This document shows positions 15,533 to 24,313 of a stretch of 64,000 bases of DNA, in pieces. Position 1 is the stretch's first letter. The number at the start of each line of letters is the position of its first letter. A model generated the notes under the pieces. That model saw only the letters and a program-made list of their open reading frames with translations, was not told where the DNA came from and ran no database searches. A program made the translations under genes and the position numbers. Location of the stretch: contig CANGJJ010000005.1 in the NCBI GenBank assembly GCA_947454485.1, forward strand, positions 186,001 to 250,000, given 5' to 3'. Origin of the DNA: Beijerinckiaceae bacterium (GTDB lineage Bacteria > Pseudomonadota > Alphaproteobacteria > Rhizobiales > Beijerinckiaceae).

Positions 15533-17880
15533 GACCGCACCTCCTTCGCCTTGCGCAACAGACTGCGCAGCCGCGTCGGTGTGACTGGCAATTCAGTGAT
15601 CTTGATGTCGAAAGGCTTCAGCGCATCTTCAATTGCCGAGACGATCACACTGGGCGCACCGATCGTACCACTCTCAGCCGCACCTTTCACGCCAAGGGGA
15701 TTCAGCGGCGTGGGTGATTCAATATGGTGCATTTCGATACGCGGCACGACATCGCTGGTGGGTAGCAGATAGTCAGCGTAAGTCACACTCAGCGGTTGGC
15801 CCTGCGCATCATAGCGCATCCATTCGAACAGAGTGGCACCAATGCCATGCACAACACCACCGACGATCTGGCCTTCCACCATCATCGGATTGATCATGCG
15901 CCCACAGTCATGCACGACAATATAACGCAGAATGCGCACTGTCCCGGTTGCAGGATCGACCTCGACCTCGCAGACATGCGAGCCATTCGTATAGGTGAGG
16001 CCATTGGCCATATAATCGCTATTGGCAAAGAGGCCCGGCGGCAGATTGCCCGGCAGGGCAAAGCCCGGCGCGCCTGCCAAAGCGCGCGCCATCTCTGCGA
16101 GCGTTTTGCCGTGATCCGGCACACCCTTCACATGAACACGCCCTTGCGAGACTTCGAGATCATCGGGCTGCGTCTCCAGCATGGCGGCGGCTGCGATCTT
16201 GATCTTCTCGACAATCGCGAGAGCAGCATGATGGGCTGCATTGCCCGCCATCACGGCTTGACGGCTCGCATAGGCACCAAGGCCAGAGGGGGTCAGCTGC
16301 GTATCGCCCGTCACGACTTCGATCTGTTCTGCACGGATGCCAAGACCATCGGCGACAATCTGCGCCACCATAGACTTCACGCCCTGCCCCTGCGCTGTCG
16401 CGCCTGTGGCAGCGATGATCTGGCCTGACGGACTGATGCGCACAGACACACTTTCAAACGGCCCGCGTCCCGTCGCCTCCACATAATTGGCAAGACCCAA
16501 ACCAATGAAGCGGCCTTCAGCGCGCGCTTGTTTTTGGCGTGCGGGAAAATCCTGCCACCCAGCTGCTGCGAGCGCTTCTTGCTGGCAACGCGGATAATCG
16601 CCCGTATCATATTCCATCGTGCTGCCATCGCGCTGGCGCACAGGAATCGGGAAAGGCATTTGATCGGGCGTAATGAAATTGCGGCGGCGAATCTCTTCGC
16701 GCGACAGGCCGAGCTTTTCAGCGGCACGATCGAGCAAACGCTCCATCACAAATGTGCCTTGCGGACGACCTGCCCCGCGCGTTGGTGCAGCCGGCGTCAT
16801 ATTCGTCAGGCACAGTTGAATATCGATCTTGTAAGCGGGCAGATCATAGGGCCCAATCAGATTGGTCGCCGCATTATAGGGCAGCGCAATGCCATAGGGC
16901 GTCGAGGCGCCATGGTCGTAGCGCAAGGTGCCGCGAATGGCGAGCAACTTGCCCTCATTCGTAAAACCCATCTCCATCGTCCAGATTTGATCGCGCTCGC
17001 CGCTTGTAGCGGTGAAACTTTCAAATCTGTCTTCCACCCATTTCACTGGACGCTTCAGCAAAAGTGCAGCTGCAGGGATCGCCAGCTCTTCAGGATGGAA
17101 CACAGCTTTGGGACCAAAGCCGCCACCCACATCCGGCGTCACAACGCGCACCTGAGATTCATGCAGGCTCAGCGCATCGACCAAAATTGATTTGGCACGA
17201 TGTGGCATTTGCGTGGAATCCCACACTGTCAATCGCTGCTCGATGTCATCAAAGCTCGCGAGCACACCGCGCGCTTCGAGCGAATGACCCCCGCCTTTGC
17301 TCAGACGAAACTCGTCGCGGATGACATGGGGCGCGGATGCAATGGCGCGATCAGCATCGCCATAATCAATGCCGGTCCGTGCAACCAGATTATCGGGCAG
17401 GCCAAGACGTGCGGGCGGCGAATGAGGCTCGAGCCCCGCAACAGGATCAACCACCGCTGGCAAAGGCTCGATCTCAAGCTCGATCAAAGCCAGCGCGTCT
17501 TCGGCAATGCGCCGGCTACTCGCCACGACAAGCGCAATCGGCTCGCCGACATAGCAGACCTCTTCCACCGCCAGCACATCAGGATCGATCACATGACGCA
17601 GACCACCGGCTGGCAGAGCCAGCGGCATGTGATCGCTGCTCATGAGAGGGCGCAGATCTGCGTAGGTATAGACAGCCTCAACACCGGGAAGGCCGCGGGC
17701 GGCCGTGATGTCGAGCCGCTGTATGAGCCCATGGGCGACAGGGCTGCGCAAAAAGGCAGCCTCAAGCAGGCCCGCAGGGGCGAGATCGTCCAGAAAACGA
17801 CCCTGACCACGCAGCAGCACACGGTCTTCAAGGCGCGGCATCGCCGCCCCGATCCGATCATGTCCCAGATTGCCGCTCAT
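15529..17880 (-). CDS. Molybdenum hydroxylase large subunit (xanthine oxidase family)
   Basis: 783 residues. Molybdopterin-binding blocks seen are GGGFGPKAVFHPEE, TRGAGRPQGTFVMERLLD, TGATAQGQGVKSM and the C-terminal GVKGAAESGTIGAPS with the glutamate that activates the water. The CO dehydrogenase active-site loop (AYRCSFR) is absent, so this is a hydroxylase or dehydrogenase of an aldehyde, N-heterocycle or CoA-thioester, not CODH. No maturation genes (xdhC, coxDEF type) are close. Its promoter region carries a GntR-type operator at 17894-17912. Confidence 0.93.
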   Translation of the reverse strand: MSGNLGHDRIGAAMPRLEDRVLLRGQGRFLDDLAPAGLLEAAFLRSPVAHGLIQRLDITAARGLPGVEAVYTYADLRPLMSSDHMPLALPAGGLRHVIDPDVLAVEEVCYVGEPIALVVASSRRIAEDALALIELEIEPLPAVVDPVAGLEPHSPPARLGLPDNLVARTGIDYGDADRAIASAPHVIRDEFRLSKGGGHSLEARGVLASFDDIEQRLTVWDSTQMPHRAKSILVDALSLHESQVRVVTPDVGGGFGPKAVFHPEELAIPAAALLLKRPVKWVEDRFESFTATSGERDQIWTMEMGFTNEGKLLAIRGTLRYDHGASTPYGIALPYNAATNLIGPYDLPAYKIDIQLCLTNMTPAAPTRGAGRPQGTFVMERLLDRAAEKLGLSREEIRRRNFITPDQMPFPIPVRQRDGSTMEYDTGDYPRCQQEALAAAGWQDFPARQKQARAEGRFIGLGLANYVEATGRGPFESVSVRISPSGQIIAATGATAQGQGVKSMVAQIVADGLGIRAEQIEVVTGDTQLTPSGLGAYASRQAVMAGNAAHHAALAIVEKIKIAAAAMLETQPDDLEVSQGRVHVKGVPDHGKTLAEMARALAGAPGFALPGNLPPGLFANSDYMANGLTYTNGSHVCEVEVDPATGTVRILRYIVVHDCGRMINPMMVEGQIVGGVVHGIGATLFEWMRYDAQGQPLSVTYADYLLPTSDVVPRIEMHHIESPTPLNPLGVKGAAESGTIGAPSVIVSAIEDALKPFDIKITELPVTPTRLRSLLRKAKEVRS

Positions 17881-17893
17881 CTCATCCCCATTC

Positions 17894-17912
17894 TTGTATG
17901 TTTGTCATACAA
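17894..17912. promoter_or_regulatory. GntR/FCD operator candidate upstream of the molybdenum hydroxylase genes
   Basis: Perfect inverted repeat TTGTATG-(TTTGT)-CATACAA; its right half contains TTGTCATACAA (17902-17912), which fits the FadR/FCD consensus TNGTNNNACNA. It lies 14 bases upstream of the large-subunit start codon. A second TTGTCANACAA occurs at 18665-18675. Confidence 0.7.
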
Positions 17913-17947
17913 AGATAGCTCTCGGTCAAGCCATTCCCCTGCCCTGC

Positions 17948-18631
17948 TCAGGCTGCATCGGGTTTGGCCAAAGCGTCTTCAAACTTGAGCGCTGCTTCTG
18001 CCGCGCGCTCCACATGTGCGACAGCGGCTGCGCGGGAGAGCTCGGGACTGCGGGTGCGCAGGGCCGCCGCAATGGCCTCAATCTCGCGCAAGCTCTGTGG
18101 CCCACGGTCCGTATTGGAGCGCGACAGGCTGCGCAGGCGGTTGATCTTGGAATTGAGCCGCGTCAGCAGGTCATGCACCACGGGGTTACGAGCCCCAAGA
18201 CACAGAACCTCATAGAAGCGGTCCTTCTCGGACAGGATCGCGGGGAAATCCTCTGCGCGATAGGCGGTCGACAGAGCGGCCACCACCGCCTCAAGGGCGG
18301 CAAAATCCTGCTCATCGGCTTGGCGGGCGAATTGTTCGGCGACCAGCCCCTCAAGGGCGGCGCGCACCGCATAGACATTGCGCGCCTCATCCGGGGTCAC
18401 CCCTGCCACCATGACGCCGCGCGTGCCACGCTCCAGAAGCCCCTCGGCCTCCAGCTCGCGCAGAGCCTCGCGCAGGGCTGTCCGGCTAACCCCCAGATCC
18501 TGACACAGGTCCTTCTCCACCAGCCTTGTGCCGGGCGGCAGGCTGCCATTGGTCATGGCCTCGCGCAGGCTGGCGGAAATCTTACGGCGCAGGGGCGCAG
18601 CTTCCTGCACCAAGGGCTTCAGGCTGCTCAT
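17948..18631 (-). CDS. GntR-family regulator, FCD (FadR) subfamily
   Basis: 227 residues from ATG 18631; a GTG at 18640 is also in frame. The winged helix holds LRRKISASLREAMTNG, PPGTRLVEKDLCQDLGVSRTALREALRELEAEGLL; the FCD domain follows with NVYAVRAALEGLVAEQFAR and the metal-site histidine region VVHDLLTRLNSKI. FCD regulators sense organic acids and usually repress until the ligand is present. Two matching operators flank the gene, one before coxL-type genes and one in its own promoter. Confidence 0.92.
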   Translation of the reverse strand: MSSLKPLVQEAAPLRRKISASLREAMTNGSLPPGTRLVEKDLCQDLGVSRTALREALRELEAEGLLERGTRGVMVAGVTPDEARNVYAVRAALEGLVAEQFARQADEQDFAALEAVVAALSTAYRAEDFPAILSEKDRFYEVLCLGARNPVVHDLLTRLNSKINRLRSLSRSNTDRGPQSLREIEAIAAALRTRSPELSRAAAVAHVERAAEAALKFEDALAKPDAA

Positions 18632-18664
18632 GGGCGGCACGTCCTCTCAGGCCACTTGATATTA

Positions 18665-18675
18665 TTGTCAGACAA
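18665..18675. promoter_or_regulatory. GntR/FCD operator candidate upstream of gntR
   Basis: TTGTC-A-GACAA, an 11-base palindrome matching TNGTNNNACNA and differing from the site at 17902-17912 at one central base. It sits in the presumed promoter of the regulator gene and directly abuts the T-run of the terminator at 18676-18699. Confidence 0.65.
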
Positions 18676-18699
18676 AAGGGGAGGCAAGCGCCTCCCCTT
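18676..18699 (-). terminator. Rho-independent terminator after a Bug gene
   Basis: Perfect 10-base stem AAGGGGAGGC (18676-18685) / GCCTCCCCTT (18690-18699) with a four-base loop. Read on the minus strand it is followed by TTTTGTC, so it ends the transcript of the Bug/LLM operon before gntR. Confidence 0.8.
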
Positions 18700-18725
18700 C
18701 AGGGTCTGTCAAAGCGGCCGACCGG

Positions 18726-19709
18726 TCACTGGGTCTTCAGATTGCCCTTGGTCACCACCTCTTGCCACTGCTGCGCCTCGCGGGCGATCTGCTTGCCAAA
18801 ATCAGCAGAGCTGCCGCTGGCGACCGAGGCACTGACCACGGCAAAGCGGCTCACGACATCAGGATCGCTGAGCGCGGTCTGCACAGCTGCATGCAAGCGG
18901 CGCACAAGGGCCTCAGGCATATTGGGCGGACCAACGAGACCGGCCCAGGCCTGCACATTGAAGCTCTTCAACTCCGGCAAGCCGCTGTCTTTGGCAAGCG
19001 GCGATGTGACCTTCGGCAAGGGCTTGTCGCCCGTCACGGCGACCAGCTTCAACTGGCCTGCTTCCACGAAAGGCAGAGTGGTGGAGGCGGAGGAGATGAT
19101 CATATCAATCTGTCCACTCACCGTATCGGTCGTTGCATCCGCTGCGCCTTTGTAGGGCACATGGCTCATCTTGAGACCGGTGAGCTGTTTCAAATATTCA
19201 CCCACAAGATGGCCTGAGCTGCCTGTGCCAGCTGAGCCATAAAACAGCTCTTTGCTGCCAGCCTTTTTTGACAGCGCAACGAGTTCAGCCAAATTGCTCG
19301 CAGGCACTTTAGGATTGGCCACGACCGTCATGGGCGTGTCGATGATACGCGCGATGGGGGTGAAGTCTTTCACCGGATCAAAGCCAACACTCGTTCCCAA
19401 AGCCGCACCAATGACCAAAGTGCCATCGAGAACGACCATCAAAGTGTATCCATCAGGCGCACTGTCAGCGACCTGCCGCGCCGCCAATGCACCATTGGCG
19501 CCCGCGCGATTTTCAACCACCACCGATTGTCCAAGCGTTTTCGACAAGCTCGGTGCAATCAGACGGGCCGTCTGATCGGCAAGCCCGCCGGGGGCGAGGC
19601 CCACGATCATGCGGATGGACTTGTTGGGATAGTCAGCCTGCGCCCATGCGGGTGATGCAAGGAGCGAACAGGCGACGACCAAACCCGAAAGCAGTTGACC
19701 TGCTGACAT
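18726..19709 (-). CDS. Bug/TctC-family solute-binding protein
   Basis: 327 residues; ATG at 19709 after GGGAGG. Signal peptide ends at PAWAQA (about residue 25). Landmarks are YPNKSIRMIVGLAPGGLAD, ENRAGANGA, PDGYTLMVV and PYKGAADATTD. It lies 25 bases after the LLM monooxygenase gene and is probably the receptor for that enzyme's substrate. Confidence 0.92.
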   Translation of the reverse strand: MSAGQLLSGLVVACSLLASPAWAQADYPNKSIRMIVGLAPGGLADQTARLIAPSLSKTLGQSVVVENRAGANGALAARQVADSAPDGYTLMVVLDGTLVIGAALGTSVGFDPVKDFTPIARIIDTPMTVVANPKVPASNLAELVALSKKAGSKELFYGSAGTGSSGHLVGEYLKQLTGLKMSHVPYKGAADATTDTVSGQIDMIISSASTTLPFVEAGQLKLVAVTGDKPLPKVTSPLAKDSGLPELKSFNVQAWAGLVGPPNMPEALVRRLHAAVQTALSDPDVVSRFAVVSASVASGSSADFGKQIAREAQQWQEVVTKGNLKTQ

Positions 19710-19734
19710 GCAAACCTCCCCTTATTTATTTTCG

Positions 19735-20910
19735 TTATGCGAAACTGAACTCACCGAATTTTGCTTTGGCAGCTTTGCGCAGTGCAGGCATCACCTCTGC
19801 GGCAAAAAGCTCCATGCTCCGGCGCGTCAAATGCGCCGGCAGAGTGCCGAACTGCATCATAGCGAGGAAATTTCCAAAGCCGATCTCGTCTTGATAACGG
19901 ATCAAAGTCTCTGCGACTGTCTTGGGACTGCCGCAGGTCATCATGCCCAGCTCATTGGCGCGGCGCACATCAATCTTTTCATGCGCCGCCATTTTCGCTG
20001 TCACAATACCCTTGGCCGATTGTGCCGAGGCATAGCCGGGCGGCATCACCATTTCGAGCGGGATCTTCGACAAGAATTCATTGCGGAAGAAGTCGTAATG
20101 CGGCGCGCATTCGGCCATGGCCTGTTCATCCGTATCGCTCACATAAAGCGGCGTTGCCCAGCCCAATTGGCGCGGATGATGCGTATAACCAAAGCCCTGC
20201 GCCACCTGCTTGTAAAGATCGAGATTCTTCTTCACCGCAGCGATGGCGCTGAAGGTCTGCAAATAGGTGTATTTGCGCGACGGATGTGCGGAGAATTCCA
20301 CCGTCTCACGGCTGCCTTGCGAAGGAATCCACACAGGCGGATGGGGCTGCTGATAGGGACGCGGCCAGACATTCACATATTCGAAGTTGTAATGCTTGCC
20401 ATGATATTCAAAGGGGCCGGGCTCGGTCCATGCCTTGATGATAATGTCATGGGCTTCGCGGAAGCGCTCGAGGGATGTGGCGGGATTGATGCCGAAGGCA
20501 TGATATTCCGCACCAATGCCGCGCACGAAACCAGAGATCAGGCGACCGCGCGTAATATTGTCGATCATCGCATGTTCTTCAGCCACCGTGAACGGATGGC
20601 TGCGCAGCGGCAGCGCATTACCCAGAATTGCAATGCGCGCTTTCGTGGTGCGGCGCGCCAGCGCAGACGCGGTCACAGTTGGCGAGGGCATCATGCCATA
20701 GGGCGTCTCGTGATGTTCATTCACGCAAACGCCATCAAAGCCCAGCACCTCGGCATATTCGAGTTCATCGAGATAGCGATTATAGAGGTCAGCGCCCTTG
20801 AGCGGATCATAGAGCGTATTGGGCATAGTGACCCAGCTATTGGGATATTTCGCCGCTTCACGCGGATCGAGATCCGCATAGGGCATGAGGTGAAACATCA
20901 TAATATTCAT
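19735..20910 (-). CDS. LLM-class flavin-dependent monooxygenase
   Basis: 391 residues of the bacterial luciferase-like (FMN or F420) fold. Landmarks are LGFDGVCVNEHHETPYGMMPSP near residue 57, NALPLRSHPFTVAEE, GRLISGFVRGIGAEYHAF and YVNVWPRPYQQPHPPVW. Such two-component enzymes need a separate flavin reductase; none is adjacent. The start codon overlaps the stop of the alpha/beta hydrolase gene by four bases. Monooxygenation followed by hydrolysis, for example of a ketone via an ester, is a reasonable but unproven reading. Confidence 0.9.
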   Translation of the reverse strand: MNIMMFHLMPYADLDPREAAKYPNSWVTMPNTLYDPLKGADLYNRYLDELEYAEVLGFDGVCVNEHHETPYGMMPSPTVTASALARRTTKARIAILGNALPLRSHPFTVAEEHAMIDNITRGRLISGFVRGIGAEYHAFGINPATSLERFREAHDIIIKAWTEPGPFEYHGKHYNFEYVNVWPRPYQQPHPPVWIPSQGSRETVEFSAHPSRKYTYLQTFSAIAAVKKNLDLYKQVAQGFGYTHHPRQLGWATPLYVSDTDEQAMAECAPHYDFFRNEFLSKIPLEMVMPPGYASAQSAKGIVTAKMAAHEKIDVRRANELGMMTCGSPKTVAETLIRYQDEIGFGNFLAMMQFGTLPAHLTRRSMELFAAEVMPALRKAAKAKFGEFSFA

Positions 20911-21689
20911 TGGTCGTGAGCCTTGGCGAAAGTGGTGACAAGCGTCGTAAAGCGCGCGCTCTGTTCAAGAGCCAGAAGATGACCGCATTCAGGGATCATC
21001 TCGACGTGTGAGCCGGGGATCAGCTGCGCAAATTCGCGCGCGTAACCGGGCGGCAAGATCTTGTCATTCGCGCCCCAGATGATTTGCGTAGGACAAGTGA
21101 CGCGATGCAACCATTTCTTGAGTGCAGGATCAAACAGACGCGGCTCCCAAGCGATCCGCGCCAAGGACACGGCGCTCTTATAAGTCGCATCGAAATTGCC
21201 GATCGGATCGAGTGTCGCAATCGCTGTCTCGGCATGGGCCTGATTGAAATAGGAGTTGCGCAAGCGCTCTTCAGCGGGCCACAAAAAGATATCGCCGCGA
21301 CGAAGCCCCTCTGCATAGATGCCCGCAGGCGCTGCCAGTGACAGGCTCTTGATACGCGTTGTATTTCGCACCGCCATTTCAAGCGCGATCCAACCACCGA
21401 TGGAGGAACCTGCAACGTGAATCGGCTCTGGCCCAAAGCTCTCGATGAGATCGAGATAAAAATAGGCAAGGTCGTGAATATTCTCGAGCCAATCAGCATC
21501 AGCAGAATTGCCAAAGCCAGGATGCTCAGGCGCAAAGACCTCGAATGACTCACTCAGACTTTGCAGAAATGGATGCGCCTCACCACTGGCTTCAAGCCCG
21601 TGAAGATAGAGCAAGCGAGGCCCGGCCCCGCCGCGCAGAACTGACAATTGGCAACCTCGAGCCGCATAGGACTCTCTCGTCACAGTCAC
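20907..21689 (-). CDS. Alpha/beta hydrolase
   Basis: About 260 residues from a GTG at 21689 with GGGAGG eight bases upstream; an ATG at 21740 without a ribosome site would add a basic, non-family N-terminus. The fold shows PRLLYLHGLEASGEA, the oxyanion region, nucleophile Ser in GSSIGGWIALE, Asp in GANDKILPP and His in ECGHLLALEQ. It resembles meta-cleavage-product hydrolases and esterases. It is coupled to the LLM gene and divergent from a LysR gene. Confidence 0.88.
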   Translation of the reverse strand: MTVTRESYAARGCQLSVLRGGAGPRLLYLHGLEASGEAHPFLQSLSESFEVFAPEHPGFGNSADADWLENIHDLAYFYLDLIESFGPEPIHVAGSSIGGWIALEMAVRNTTRIKSLSLAAPAGIYAEGLRRGDIFLWPAEERLRNSYFNQAHAETAIATLDPIGNFDATYKSAVSLARIAWEPRLFDPALKKWLHRVTCPTQIIWGANDKILPPGYAREFAQLIPGSHVEMIPECGHLLALEQSARFTTLVTTFAKAHDQ

Positions 21690-21758
21690 GCTGACATCCT
21701 CCCGTCTTTTTCGGCTCCTATGTTGGGGGTGGACAGTCATACTGGCCAATATATTATT

Positions 21759-21780
21759 CGTTCAGTTCTAATATCGAACG
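21759..21780. promoter_or_regulatory. LysR-type operator candidate
   Basis: CGTTC (21759-21763) and GAACG (21776-21780) form an inverted repeat with 12 bases between, located between the divergent hydrolase and LysR genes and just upstream of the LysR GTG start. Position and the A/T-rich centre fit a LysR-type autoregulatory site. Confidence 0.4.
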
Positions 21781-21789
21781 GGTATTAAC

Positions 21790-22674
21790 GTGGAACTTCG
21801 GCTGCTCCGTAGCTTCGTTGTCCTCGCCGAAGAGCTCCACTTCGGTAAGGCCGCCCAAAGGCTCAACATTTCCCAGCCTCCGCTGAGCCGGCAGATTGCC
21901 CAGCTGGAGCAATCCATGGGCATATTGCTGTTCGAACGAACCAAACGCCGTGTGGCACTCACCCATGCCGGCCGTGTTTTGTTTGAGCGCGCGCGTGAAA
22001 ATATTGCTGCCCTGGAGCGCTCCTTTGCTGAGGCCGTCAGTGTCTCGCGTGGTGAGAGCGGCCATTTGTCGATTGGCCTGCTCGGCTCTTCAGCTTTTGA
22101 CCTCTTGCCAAAAATCTTGAGCCCCTTCCGCGCGGCCCATCTGGGCGTCGCCTTTCGCTTTCGGGCTATGACCATCACGCAGCAGATCGAGGCTCTCCAC
22201 AATCGGCAGATCGATGTCGGCATTGTGCGCACCCCGGTGCGCAGCGATGGCATTGAGATCATCAGGCTTGAGGAAGAAGACTTGATGGTCGCCTTACACC
22301 GCCATCACCCGCTGGCCAAAGAGCCTGCCATCGCCATCCGCATGCTGGCAGAAGAGCCTCTGCTGATCTCGGCCCGCGCCGATGCCGTTGGCTATTATGA
22401 AGAGCTGGTCGCGCTCTGCGCACGGGCGGGCTTCACCCCCAAGATCGCCTGCGAGGCGCAGCCCTTCACCACTTTGATCGGTCTTGTAGCCGCCCAAATG
22501 GGCATCGCGGTTTTGCCCGCCGCCTTGCGGGCCGTCCATCTGGATGAGGTGGTCTATCGCCCGCTGCAAGACCATGTGACCAAGACAGCTTCCGCGCTCG
22601 CCATCCGCCACAATGAAACCTCGCCCTTGGTGAAGGCCTTTGTGCAATTGGCGCAGAAACATTCACCCGCCTGA
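21790..22674 (+). CDS. LysR-family transcriptional regulator
   Basis: 294 residues from a GTG at 21790. Helix-turn-helix: LRSFVVLAEELHFGKAAQRLNISQPPLSRQIAQLEQ, of the CatR/BenM-like type judging by HFGKAAQRLNISQPPLSRQI (20 residues). The effector domain contains GLLGSSAFDLLPKIL and VGIVRTPV. It is divergent from the LLM/hydrolase operon and upstream of the Bug-TPP-UbiD operon, and could control either. Confidence 0.92.
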   Translation: MELRLLRSFVVLAEELHFGKAAQRLNISQPPLSRQIAQLEQSMGILLFERTKRRVALTHAGRVLFERARENIAALERSFAEAVSVSRGESGHLSIGLLGSSAFDLLPKILSPFRAAHLGVAFRFRAMTITQQIEALHNRQIDVGIVRTPVRSDGIEIIRLEEEDLMVALHRHHPLAKEPAIAIRMLAEEPLLISARADAVGYYEELVALCARAGFTPKIACEAQPFTTLIGLVAAQMGIAVLPAALRAVHLDEVVYRPLQDHVTKTASALAIRHNETSPLVKAFVQLAQKHSPA

Positions 22675-22735
22675 AACCCAGCCATTATCTCGCGACACTG
22701 TTCTAAAAAGTCATCGCTGGCTGCCTTTTTCTTGA

Positions 22736-22763
22736 TTGTGAACTCGGCCCTGCCTGCTAGCGT
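22736..22763 (+). promoter_or_regulatory. Possible sigma-70-type promoter
   Basis: TTGTGA (22736-22741), 16 bases, TAGCGT (22758-22763), about 28 bases before the Bug start. The -35 is fair and the -10 weak. A similar TTGTGA-N16 arrangement occurs at 29928-29955. Confidence 0.25.
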
Positions 22764-22790
22764 CGCGGCACAGAGATCCGGGAGGAAGAC

Positions 22791-23771
22791 ATGCGTCTGG
22801 TTGCTGCCCTGACAGCACTCATTATCGGCTCGGCATTGGCCGCACCGACGCGACTGGCCGCGCAAGATGCCAACTGGCCCTCGCGCCAATTGCAGATCAT
22901 CGTCCCCCTGCCCGCAGGCTCTGCCGCTGACACGGTTGCCCGCTTGATCGGGCAAAAGCTCTCGGAGCGCTTCAACCAAAGCGTCATTATCATCAACCGC
23001 GATGGGGCGAGCGGTGCTACGGGTAGCCGCGAAATTCTCAAAGCTGATCCTGATGGCTACACGCTGGGCATCGCAACCTCGACGACACTCGTCACCGCGC
23101 CCATTCTCAACACCAAAGTTGGTTATGACGCGCTGAAAGATTTTGCGCCCGTCGCCATGGTCGGCTTCTCGCCTTATGTGCTTGTCACCCATCCCGGTGT
23201 GCCAGCCAAAAGCGTGGCTGATTATATCAAGCTCGCCAAGAGCAAGCCCGACACGGTCACTTACTCCTCTGTTGGCGAGGCGAGCCTTGCGCGTCTGGCC
23301 GCAGAGCTGCTCGCCAATATGGCAGACATCCGTATCGTGCAGGTGCCTTACAAAAGCTCGACACAAGCCATCATCGACGTGCTAGGTGGTCGTGTTGATT
23401 CACAATTCGGCATTCTCACCACAACGCATCAATATATCCGTGAGGGTAAGCTGAATGCGCTGGGCGTGACGACACCCAAGCGCGTCGCCGAATTCCCTGA
23501 CATTCCGACCATCGCAGAATCTGGCTTGCCTGGCTATGAAGCCTCGCTCTGGCTTGGCATTGTCGCACCCGCTAAAGTTCCAACCGAGATCGTGACCAAG
23601 CTGAATGAGGCGATCAACGAGATCCTCAAACAGCCTGAGACGCGCACCGCACTTTTCAATCAGGCCATTGTCGTTGACGCGATGAGCGCACCGGCCTTTG
23701 CCAAACACATCGATGCCGACTTGAAGCGCTGGGGCAGCCTCGCGCAAAAGGCCGGACTAATCGCGCGCTGA
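22791..23771 (+). CDS. Bug/TctC-family solute-binding protein
   Basis: 326 residues with a signal peptide ending near LAAQDA (residue 26). Landmarks are WPSRQLQIIVPLPAGSAAD, NRDGASGATG, PDGYTLGIAT and PYKSSTQAIIDVLGG. First gene of an operon with the two TPP-enzyme subunits and a UbiD decarboxylase, so it probably captures a keto- or aromatic carboxylate. Confidence 0.92.
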   Translation: MRLVAALTALIIGSALAAPTRLAAQDANWPSRQLQIIVPLPAGSAADTVARLIGQKLSERFNQSVIIINRDGASGATGSREILKADPDGYTLGIATSTTLVTAPILNTKVGYDALKDFAPVAMVGFSPYVLVTHPGVPAKSVADYIKLAKSKPDTVTYSSVGEASLARLAAELLANMADIRIVQVPYKSSTQAIIDVLGGRVDSQFGILTTTHQYIREGKLNALGVTTPKRVAEFPDIPTIAESGLPGYEASLWLGIVAPAKVPTEIVTKLNEAINEILKQPETRTALFNQAIVVDAMSAPAFAKHIDADLKRWGSLAQKAGLIAR

Positions 23772-23788
23772 ACAGGGGGAGACCAAGC

Positions 23789-24313
23789 GTGGATGATCAC
23801 AAACAAGTTCCGCGACTGAGCGGAACGGCCATTATAGCGGCGCTGAAATCGGCCGCCATCAGCACTGTCGTAGCCCTGCCCGACATTACCACCAGCCATG
23901 GCTTGCTGTGGCCCCTCTCACGCCAGAACGAATTGCGCCTCGTGCGTGTTTGTAAAGAGGACGAGGGCATTTCGATTTGCTCGGCGCTCGCTTATTGCAA
24001 CCACCGCTCGGTGATGTTGATGCAGCAGACAGGCCTGTTTGACTCGCTCAATGCCGTGCGCGGCATTGCGGTTGAATATAAGCAGCCCGTCGTCATGCTC
24101 GTCGGCCTTCTGGGCAAAGAAGGCGGCGTGCCGCCGGATGAGAGCAAGAAATATTCCGTGCGCACCGTGCAGCCGATCCTGCGCGCGATGGAAGTCGATC
24201 ACATCTGCCTTGAGAGCGATGAGGATGTGCCGGGCATGATTGCCGCCATCAACCGCGCTTATGAAATATCGCGTCCCGTTGTCATTCTCTTCGGGGGGAA
24301 GATCCAGTCATGA
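23789..24313 (+). CDS. TPP-dependent decarboxylase alpha subunit (sulfopyruvate/phosphonopyruvate decarboxylase type)
   Basis: 174 residues from a GTG at 23789 with AGGGGGA upstream. It corresponds to the pyrimidine-binding half of split 2-oxoacid decarboxylases: SGTAIIAALKSAAIST, LPDITTSHGLLWPL, the catalytic glutamate region CKEDEGISICSAL, and LMQQTGLFDSLNAVRGIA. The next gene supplies the other half, with an ATGA overlap. Known members decarboxylate sulfopyruvate or phosphonopyruvate; no coenzyme M or phosphonate gene is present, so a different 2-oxoacid is likely. Confidence 0.85.
   Translation: MDDHKQVPRLSGTAIIAALKSAAISTVVALPDITTSHGLLWPLSRQNELRLVRVCKEDEGISICSALAYCNHRSVMLMQQTGLFDSLNAVRGIAVEYKQPVVMLVGLLGKEGGVPPDESKKYSVRTVQPILRAMEVDHICLESDEDVPGMIAAINRAYEISRPVVILFGGKIQS

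Noticed and set aside
19708-20919. 403-codon plus-strand open frame
   Set aside because: Antisense to the LLM monooxygenase, rich in Arg/His/Cys as expected of a shadow of high-GC coding DNA.
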